Assembly: GCA_020636405.1 (NCBI GenBank)
Contig: JACJXW010000008.1
Coordinates: 372,001-436,000 of the forward strand
Direction of reading: 5' to 3'
DNA from: Lewinellaceae bacterium
Lineage (GTDB): Bacteria; Bacteroidota; Bacteroidia; Chitinophagales; Saprospiraceae
Length of the DNA: 64,000 nucleotides
Shown here: positions 10,701-17,500 of the stretch, piece after piece
Numbering within the stretch: the stretch's first letter is position 1
Layout of the letters: every line of letters begins with the position of its first letter
Translations under genes and position numbers: made by a program
Notes under the pieces: generated by a model
Database searches by the model: none
What the model was told of the DNA's origin: nothing
What the model saw: only the letters and a program-made list of their open reading frames with translations

Positions 10701-11403
10701 TCCGCCGGCCGGCTACCTCCTCGTCGTTGGCCTGAGGAAGGGTGTACATGGCTTCCAAGCTGGACAGCTCAAAGATGGAAGAGGCCATCTGCTCGGGCAG
10801 CGGCAGCGGAAGAGCTTTCCGGTTCCAGACGATCTCGTAGGCGATATGTTTGCTCTCTATGGCGGTCAGCGAGTCCAGCTTTGCCGTATTGCCGGGGTCG
10901 GCTTCCAGCACGGTTTCCACCGCTGCTTTGAGTTGGATGAAATTGGGAGGCGAACCGTCCGTCGGCATATCGACGTAAGCGTCGTCAGGGCCGATGCCCA
11001 GGCCGGGAGCCGGTAAGGGGACATACAGGCTGGGAGGGAGGCTCTGGGGGTTGAGAATAATGGGAGCCACCTGAACATTGTAGTTCAGGCTCTTGTTGAG
11101 GATGGCCAGGCCATCCCGCTCGATTTCCAGGCGCACGTCCGCCGTCTGGTATTCGCTGAGGTCATCCGGGATCTCTACCCAGGCGGTAGCCACGGCCTGC
11201 CTTTCCAGGCCATCCATATGTTGCACGATGGTGCTCTCATCGGGATCGCCAGGCAGGAAAGTGGCCTGGCCGAGAAGGGCGCCTTCCGGATGATCAAAGG
11301 AGAGGTCGAATACCCTGATGGCCAGGCCATTGAGATATTCAGTAAAATTGTTGCCCGCAACGGGCTCTATCGGGTGGAGGCGGAAAATGATGTAGTTGGC
11401 CAT
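1735..11403 (-). CDS. tcA-like: Tc toxin complex subunit TcA (giant pore-forming and translocation subunit)
   Basis: 3222 residues, somewhat longer than typical TcA (about 2500). The family forms a pentameric bell that binds cells and injects the payload made by TcB-TcC. Visible order: an unusual beta-rich N-terminal 150 residues; a VRP1-like stretch around 665-760 ('LSPLGPVAYLHELLEL'); a PA14-like beta sandwich around 1530-1650; a neuraminidase-like region around 2190-2280 (receptor-binding area); long helices around 2560-2860 with a small hydrophobic hairpin (VTPDMWVGNAGPLAIS) that would be the channel tip; and the C-terminal TcB-binding domain from about 2900 ('ELPEWMFDLDYPGQYMRR', then 'VGPYTSINCRLTLLSSKTR' and 'NDSGMFELNFRDERYLPFE'). 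No signal peptide is seen, as usual for TcA. It follows the tcB-tcC gene by 142 bp on the same strand, so co-transcription is likely with TcB/C first. The frame is intact over 9.7 kb. The family call is very secure; the target host is unknown. Confidence 0.95.
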   Translation of the reverse strand: MANYIIFRLHPIEPVAGNNFTEYLNGLAIRVFDLSFDHPEGALLGQATFLPGDPDESTIVQHMDGLERQAVATAWVEIPDDLSEYQTADVRLEIERDGLAILNKSLNYNVQVAPIILNPQSLPPSLYVPLPAPGLGIGPDDAYVDMPTDGSPPNFIQLKAAVETVLEADPGNTAKLDSLTAIESKHIAYEIVWNRKALPLPLPEQMASSIFELSSLEAMYTLPQANDEEVAGRRNKFEAALLGYYNINDAAAERLTPYVYALSAAIFCEELSEEAEKARFTFPIRPDLGENPALLRKAEAFLAHAEGGNLEPSFAVPAPYFYALGAGMLPAVSPIQRYRLAYLSQPALLVEEFKRAIESNAISDELSINPFQAARRLNALDVEETTVQTCPIQPGSPAYNLVQAWLDYNDEDISEFWADSVVPTHEQGHLSLVLCMITKGHQPLIDAINAIPVASIADLAGLSEPQWTGLFLPDHMDLLPPQFQIEGTEEEQVGAFIRYVKHFFSLPAEAPEPEPPEAEGASTLGLPDFDPFAIFAEQYSIITGSTFAFGESWVELEFQAALAATFPDDECARGWLEKAIRIINALYKVVADVGDEKLRFSLVEALYARGFTSEESIAALTLGQFREALTGTIAYDHASPIYMNAGGTDEAEPIEGETFTPVNPDGTVTNCIPPRHLSPLGPVAYLHELLELRPASDCETPFPGAGEKLESFLADRRGSLGSLHASYTNLNTPIPMVDLALESLEAMVAKGQSFGQVYNTSTEEVGGHLLLKNGAEGQPKEGPYHHEPATLLDALPEHSSPAAPMAEPDAYSILRNDFSAPGLPYNQPLDVNRTYLGKLGTSRFDTMRTFRKDITELVLDPTLEPPDFQRHLWRYPVRFDIALEYLHISPEEYDRLFAENLSIEDVQEMLGFAEDTIDGLPWQEAITALPEFLTRTGLSYCEFYELWQARYIKFRRKEEDYTFPECEPCCLDDYHIEFTELTPLNSLKRLLVFIRLWRILHTVENAAYPFVTLGDICLVLQLFSGGNINPEFIRQLAAFQMLRDDYNLMLKDDADSSSGTEANRTHLLALWENPAHPKWEWAVGHLLDRIQQHTVQVYRARLRPPEFIKLLKENLGPLSELAGFNPALPSDTWHAAPTHTLRFAEILSKIYTSKFSIEELFFILSSGPHLRGIDPFPLQSENEAKSDPFELPDDEEDYSLWKLREKLLRAEVGKEEIEKWTWQRIVSVMYEAFGYRPPADVDHLESIGQHFFPGIMEAEGIPVSLKDRQYRWPLEDSPPAMWNTPLNGPFRYDTAAKELWAQLPLADKAVLEKLSRIRQLKPAERNAVQQLYLAPRVSLSQFAFLYGNLAEAEKRLIEEADEQKRWAYFRWSFVRCYTRCQLVAAHLAGHVEKATRQKNQEGIRLAWAILRHLYADENFASVPWESDGGTVPDVTWLPQPSGSAFAALLGLAGTGLPGWYSPAESDEPLWQELRGPMEAFGAAENAYNAPVPLVIPSMNLTFTPEQEKLASVRNGFALSNKDGEVLGGAQSFKVAWKGLLLIEKSGQYTFRAGLPASEGEIPDFEHAAQQSWRVAIDFGQREFVLLSHNWPGETAPGDRSLPLKLDRGTYELRVEFIQPAMDFDDPDDVRPQHTGFQLKYHGPDTNKELTTIPFERLYAESKLTPRESNMPAIISAYFSKRYYSTVRDIRRTYLRAFKALALCHLHQISAQPAADDGQSEIGYLLAHQEHFLGRSYYRSGDEFDTHKAFFNFNFLPVLDQFYPPDPSKDQRALPSVPRKQALFDGFFERLFDYTVMRKASRTAREFPVWFLFHEAAEVHPDPIHLTRHLDVDRHYAPLVLRYFEACELSSAELEDERWAIRVWHADQYINRLVHHFAPKDIREGRPDLWASDDPAYMYAGESEGGNAQLTRFVRDGLIENGEPRRYKSLKMLNDGLRERAHRALLTFLCGMDRVALPWGGFVTHPKQLSELLLLDVEAGLCQKASRIEEAVSTVRAYVARNRIGLEAAFPVSKGFAQLWDLKFSIAQVWEACKQHRVYKENWVEWDELEKAREHEAFRFLEDQLRRQTLTVPVPGGLEYWPVEEHPAHTGILHLQERAAALLDRLTMDRDGFNLMGKPERAARPSWLSNNPPSSLPAGPLPYWIEAAVELSTKFIRVAAASEASGAMLFESRCQPNPSECCCAICGRRHEPTLDEYYFWVVDASYYEAVTQHADWSWHDADALPSLLFWKPEPTIYLAWSRLHNGEFQPLRWSSEGIRVDESEPDLLFSGRTGDSLYFEVESGLPPAGYPASPNPGFRYDIAPDTAEALPEVVAPEEASCDYPGGLCAYPYFAFFEPGAPIFPLSTFSPVIALANQLIPHCRYEDALNWYKLEYNPLERDNTWCSASEPSVISAPDGSLIVDDEAAKCCQNGDVSCEVARRRLVLLSFLETLLKWGNALMQCKHSPEAFQQARLIFDTAAKILGEQPQTIYLQDNAAELMEVSGFTPFPPALNPRLVALYEKVKDRLALIHSCLDEQLLRNGQAGRDMKYWGDTPFRDGWKTEMNVCGDDNNCCCPDSPYRFTFLINQAQGLASEVRVMGNALLAAYEKGDAEYLAALRAGQERQLLKRSLTIRQNQWREADWQLQALKKAKEVTQTQLLYYQTLIENGLNAGEQQYKALTEAALGLMIAARTSEFIAQIAGVTPDMWVGNAGPLAISLEQVPAGSKLASVFSTAARISNSLAETATTTASLRLTEAGWERREEDWIQQVDVLTIEIQRIERQILAAERQRDIALQELNNHQVQVEQAATVQRFLRDKFTNQELYLWLQRETAALYYQMYELALCTARQAQRAYNFEQGFTTEKFIDEELWDNLHEGLLTGDRLQLALQVMEQSYLDKNHRQYEISKHISMRAQFPLAMLQLKTTGYCEIELPEWMFDLDYPGQYMRRIKNVSLSIPAVVGPYTSINCRLTLLSSKTRIDPRLAIIPGECCDAPGLCNGYQEKPDDPRIVRQYGAREAIATSNAQNDSGMFELNFRDERYLPFEFSGAISTWRIELPVENNFFDLNTINDLIIHLNYTAREGGGVLRQAANEAAQSFLPREGLRFFDVKHEMPDAWRLFREDKGQPEKKLGLWLNQAMFPYLPNKQAVTVNRLELFFQAVPPYPEDEIEVNFNLQAESSDKHDNLEIYCRRGDEPADLYHGVLELETKSLNSGKKERIGEFVFPRANGDILNVFLFCRYEVS

Positions 11404-11545
11404 GATACAATGTTTTTGGTGGGCAGCTCCGGGGCTGTTGAATGGGCCATTGGGTGGATTCGCAGCTCGGTAGTGGGCAGATGTTTTGTGGCCGGGTGTT
11501 TATTTGTGTTGGACTATTGCTGTTTATTCCTCCTGGAGGAGGGGG

Positions 11546-14500
11546 TTAGAATTCGTGTCTTGGGCGGTTTCTGACCAGTTTGGCCTTCTTCCCTTCAGAA
11601 CCCTGTGCCCAGGCGATAAGCCCCGTGACCCCGCCGGCTATTTCCGCTCCTATGTATGTCAGGGCGCCTGATATGCTTGGGGCTTCTGAGGTGACTTCTT
11701 CCTGTACCTCACGGTAATAATCGGCGGCTTCTGCGGCATAAGTCTTTTCGCCAGAATATGCACGTTCTATTTCTTTTTTGGCAAACAGTAAACTACCAGC
11801 AGCAGCAGTAACTGCTGCTGCTGCCCCACCACCTGCTGACGCGGAAACGCTGGCGAGCGTATAGGCAAGAGAACCACCCCCAATCCCTGTGTTTAAAACT
11901 CCTTCTGCAGTGTTGCCTTCTGTGATTTGTATGATGCCGGTACCGATTTGTTCCATATCCATTGCTGCTCCTATTGCAGGTACCACCCCCCCTAGAGCTT
12001 TTCCTCCCGATCTGGCCAAACCTCCAAGAACTGCTCCTGCCCTTCTACCCACACTTTTTACTGCACCTTTTGATGCTCCAATTGCTCCTTTAATAAACTC
12101 CCCTGTCTTGGAGCCCCCTTCTATAATTGCTTCTTTTAGGGCTGGTCCTAAACTTTTCGCCTTGCTGACTGCTTTTGGAATCCCTTCTCTAAGGGCTACT
12201 TTAGCTTTTTCAAGCTTAGCGGCCCCAGATTCAATTATTACTTTTCCTTTTTCTTTTAGGAAACCAGCTGCTCTATTTAAAAATCCAGGTTTGGGTTCTG
12301 GTTTGGGTGAACTCCCGGGTAGCTTTCCTGTTCTCACTGGCTCAGTATCTGGCGGACCTATCTCCCCTGGTATATCTTTTGTGGGTGTAGCAGATCTGGG
12401 TTGCTCCTTGGGCAACGATCCCAGCGCTCCTTTTCCTCCTTTAGGATAAATTTGAACTACCGGAGGGCGCCCCTCATATGGTATAGCCCCTATTGGTTGG
12501 TATTGTAAAGATAAGGTGGCCCAAAAGGCTACCTTTACCACCAACCGCCGCCATCCTCCTGTCACATCCTGAAAGACAATCGGGTTATTCCCTACGTAGC
12601 AAAAAACATTCAACCCATCCGCTATCCCCTCCGGGTCCGCACTCACCCACCTCCCCAACCAGCCCGCAAAATACCGCGCCCCATGATAATTCAGTCCACT
12701 CTCCTCATCCCGTTCCATGCCGGTAAAGCGGTAGCGTTTGGCCGCCATTTTCACCCGGGCGTCCACGGCCTGGTAGGCGGTGGTGCCGTAGGGGTGGTAT
12801 TCCTCGTAGCTGATCACGCGTCCTTCCTCGTCGGCTTCCAGGCTGGCGGAGCCCAGGTGGTTATCCAGCTGGTAGCGGGTGTTTTTTTTATCGGTTCCGT
12901 CCTGCACCTCGTTGCGGCGGTCGATCATGGCGATGCGGCGGGAATCGTCCATCACGTGCAGGGTAGTGCGCTGCAGGCCCTTGTGGGCGCCGCTGTGCCG
13001 GCGGTATATTTCCAGGCCATCGAGGTAGAAGCGCTCTTCCTTTTTGGCGGCTGAGCCTTTGCCGCCGGACTCGTTTTCGACCACTTTCCGTACGCGCTGG
13101 GCGCTGCCGTCGTATACGTAGTAGGTCGCCTGCGGAGCGCCGCCTTCGGTTTTCCGCTGCCGGGCGATGGCCTGCAGTTCGTCCCGGAAGTTCCAGCCCA
13201 TCCGCTGCAGGTGGGGCATAGCCGTGATAAAACCGTGCGCCGGATGGTGGGGGTAACGATAGGTAAATTCTCCCACCTGGCTTTGTTTCAAGCGGTTGTT
13301 GTGGGTTTCGTAGGCGTAATCCCTCGTCCAGCCGCCCCCCGGGGCCTGGTGTTTCATCTGCAGGATATTGCCAACGGCATCGTAGCGGTAGGTTTGGGTG
13401 TAATGGCGCCAGGCCATGAGGTCGCCGGGCTGGTATTTCTTCAGGAAAGGCAGGCTGTTCCAGTCATCCTCTTGGCCATGCCGGGCCTGAGCGATGTGTT
13501 CCTTGCCTTCTGCCCGGATCAGGCGGTACAGGGCGTCGTAGGTGTAGCGGGAGCGGGGCTCCAGCTTGTGGTTGCCAAAGAAAACAGTAGGGATGCTGCG
13601 GTCCTCCACTTCGGTGATGTTGCCTACCGGGTCATAGGTGTAGTGGTAATCCTGCAACAGGCTGCCGTCCGCTCTTTGGGTATGCAGGCGCAGCAGGCGG
13701 AAGGTTTCCCTGTCGTACCGATAGGTTGTTTTTACGCGGTTGCCATAAGTGATACTCAAGCGTTGCCCCTTTTCATTGTAGTTGATCTTCCTTACGAACA
13801 GTTGCTTTGGGGCATCGGACTGGGTAACACTGAGCATATCCAGCAATCCCGCTTCGTTGTAGGCGGGCTCGGTAATGCTGCCGTCGGCAGTTTGTGACCA
13901 GGTGGGCCGGTTGAGAGCGTCGTAGCGGGATGCTGAGGAGAATACCTCCGGCTCCAGTTTGTCACCCAAAGCAGGGCCCTGCCAGTTGGCCACGCTTTTG
14001 TAGTCCGCCGCGAATTGCCGCGTCATGTTAAGTGGGTTGCCCTTGAAATCGTACCCGGGCAGGCAGGCCTTGCCGGCCGTGTCGTACACTTCAAAAGCCT
14101 GGCCGCGCAGGTTGCGCCGTTTATCGCTTTCCTGTCCTTCGCCGTATATCGTTCTTTCGTATACATGGTTCAGCGGCTCTTCTCCGTCGCCGCCCTCCAC
14201 TTTCTTTTCCGTAGGCCGCTGCAGGGTATCGTAGGCAAAGGAAAAGACATGATGGCGGCTGTCCCAGGCCTTCAGCGGGTTGCCCATCACGTCATTCAGC
14301 ATCTGGCGTTCGCCGGCATCCATGCTGTTTTGGTAAACCCGGTGGCCCAGCATATCATAGCCGTATTCCATAACGATATTGCCCCGGGCGTCGATGACCC
14401 GGCGGGCATTGCCTTCTATATCCAGTTCGACGGTAGTGGCGTAGTATTCATCCGCGCCGTCGGCGCCGCGGTTATGGGCAATACTGAAGATGGGCCGTCC

Positions 14501-17500
14501 CAGGGTATCGAGATGGACAAGCGCAGGGGTGTCGTAGTGGCGGGCTGCTTTTTCGGCGGCTACTCTTTCTTTGTCCGGGCTTTTCTCTTCATCGTCCAGG
14601 CCCTGCAGACGTTCCTGGTACCAGCGGCTGTCTTTGACGGTGTCGTTCGGGTCGTAGCTGGCCTGCCGCCAGGCGTCGAAGGTTACTTTGTTGAAAGTCC
14701 CGTCCGGAAGCTCGGTTTTGATCAGCCTTCCCGGCGCATCGTAGAATAAAAGGGGCGTGACTCCGGTTTCTACCAGCTCCGGCGCGTCCTCGTAATGAGG
14801 GCTCACCGAAAAGTAAGGTTCGTATTGTTTGACGGGATTGCCCTTGTTGTTGAGCACGGTGCGGCCGTTTCCGATCCAGCGCAATCGGCGGGGAGACAGG
14901 GCGGCGGTATCCACCTCCCGTAGTTGATAACTGCCGTCAGGACCGATCACCGCAGCTTTGGCGGCACCCGGCTCGGCCTGGGTTTTGGTCATCGCCACAT
15001 TTCCCATCCCGTCCGAATACTCGAAGCTGAGTTGCAGGGGAGACAGTGCCCCTTCCTCCAGCCGGGCGTGATGGATCTCGCGGGTTATGGCAGCCACGAC
15101 GGCGGGGTTGCCCGTCCGGTGGTAAGTGTCGAGGTCGTATAGGAAACGGGTAGTGGCCTGCCCCAGGAGTGTCCTTCCTTTTTCCTCCAGTTCAACCGAA
15201 TCCTGCGAACGGAAAAAGGCGTCGATGGCCGGTTGTTCCGCTTCGGAGGTTTCCTCCAGCCCCTGAAGCGAATCGGCGGTTTCCAGCTCCGCGATGCCGT
15301 CTCCATCCAGGTCTTTTCCCAGCAGGGCCATGGCTTTGACAAAGCCCAGCTCGTCAAACACCACTTCGGAAAGGTTGTCGTTGAGGTCCCGCATGCGGCT
15401 GGGAGCAAGGGTGCGGAAGTTGAATTGTTCCACCTTCGCGGTATTGTGCAGGGCGTCTTCGACGGATTCGATAAAAAGGAAGTAGTCTTTGTAGTAGCCG
15501 GCCCGGGTAGTAGCACCGTAGGGGTCGGTATAGGCCAGTGGAGAAAAGAAGCGCTGCCGGGCTTGCTTGGCGGTTTCGCCTGCAGAGGGGTCGATGAAGT
15601 GCACCCGTCCGGAGCGTATCCACCAATTGTCGTCCCCTTCGCTGTGTACAAACCGCCCTGCGGAAAAGCTTGCTTCCGGATCAGATAGCTTACTGCCGAA
15701 CAGGTGGTCGGCAAGGATTGGCGTGTATGCCAGTTGATAACTTTCGCATGGAATGCCATGGGTGGGCAGGCTATACAGGGGCAGGGGGCCGGTTAGGCTG
15801 TTATCGTAAAAAACAGCTCTGGTATGTTCAATGAGCCGTTTCTGGAGCGAACGGTGGCTCGGCTGCTGATGGTATTCGAGGGGTTCACTTTTGGGGAGCA
15901 CTCCTTTAAAGTCTTCTATGCGGAAAAGCCCCCCGCTTTTTTTTAGGCCGCTTAATTCATAGGCCTGGCTTTCGGCCAGCTGCCGCAAGCGGTAAACCTC
16001 GGGCTTGAAAATGTCGTGGGTATAAGCATTTTTGGAATAGGTGATGAGGGTCTTTTGCTGCTCCTGCTGAACGGCCTGCGGCAGGGAAGGGCCGATGTGT
16101 TTTCTGGGATACACCACTGAGGCCGCTTCCAGAATATTGCCCAGGCTGTCGGTTTTGATGTTGAGCGTATGGGCAATGCGCGGGTCGGCCTCGTCTCTCT
16201 CGTACTGTATGGCCAGGGCTTCTCCTTCCGTTACCAGGAATACCCCGTAGGGATTCTGTGCCCGGGGCTGCAGCAACTGGATGAGGCAATTGTGAGTAGT
16301 GACGGTATAAGGTTTGGCTTGCTTTTTCAGGGCTTCCGGCGAAGGCTTGTCTTTCGGTGCATCCAAAGCGAAAACCTCCTGTCGCAGCACCATCCCTTTG
16401 CAGGCGCTCAGGGCTTCCCGCCACTCATCGCCACTGAACTGATCGATAATGGCCTGGTTCTTCAGGTTTTGAGCAGGAACCAGGCGGGCATCCTCCAGTA
16501 TCGGCTCCCTGACCGCGATTGGATCTTTGGGGAAATCCCTCCTGTAGGCTTCCGGCCAGTACTCGTGGGCATAGTGGTTCAGTATGTTTTCCCGATTGTG
16601 ATAGGCGCCGGTATGGAACCAGGTCTTTGTCAATACGGGCTTTTGAAAGAAAGCTTCGGAGGGTTCCAGAGCGTTACTGTCATTATTTTTCTTCCAGCTT
16701 TCGTATTCCTCAGTATCCAGCTGTTCTACCATGCCGAACCCCCGGAATTCGCGTTCCGCATGGTCGTAGTAGCCGTGGTGGTATTGGTATTCGCTGGAAA
16801 AACGGACATTGGTGATCTTTTCCTCTGCGATCAGTTTGCTGATCACCTGGACGGGAAACGGCAGTTTGCTTACCCAGGGCTTTCCCGCCAGCTTATCCTC
16901 CAGGTAGTAGTGGGTGGAACTTTTGTATTCGATTGAAGATTCCTTGCCGAGATTGTTTCTGTAATGGGTTAGCAGATGAGGCTTCCTGCTGTTCATCAGG
17001 TCCATATACCGCATGGGCGCCTGGCTGTCGGCAGGCAAAGCGGACGACCAGACGATACAGGAGGTGCCTGTACCCAGAAGGTCGACAACCGAAATCTGGC
17101 TGCTGCTATGCAGGGGAAAGAAGGGCTCTATCTGGTGGGCGTCGCTCCAGCCGTTCCCACTCAGGTTGATATAGGCCCGGAACTTGTTCTTCCCCAGGTA
17201 GAGGAGGTCTGTCGCTCCTGTTCCGCTAATATCCGCCAATTGCAGATAGCTGGGGTGAAAAAGGCCTGGCTGGTCGAAGACGGGGGCATTGTCCATATCC
17301 ACTCTGGCGCTGAAGCGGCCATAGCCCTTGTTGGCCCAATAGCAGATCTCTCCGTTGCGTACCCGGACGATATCCGTCAATCCGTCGCCGGACATGTCGG
17401 CCAGGAAAATGGCTTCCTGCCTGTCTGTATCGGCAAAGGCCAGGGCAGGGCCCTGTTCTTCGTCCAGGGCTTTTTGCGCAAATTCCGCTTCCCGGTACCC

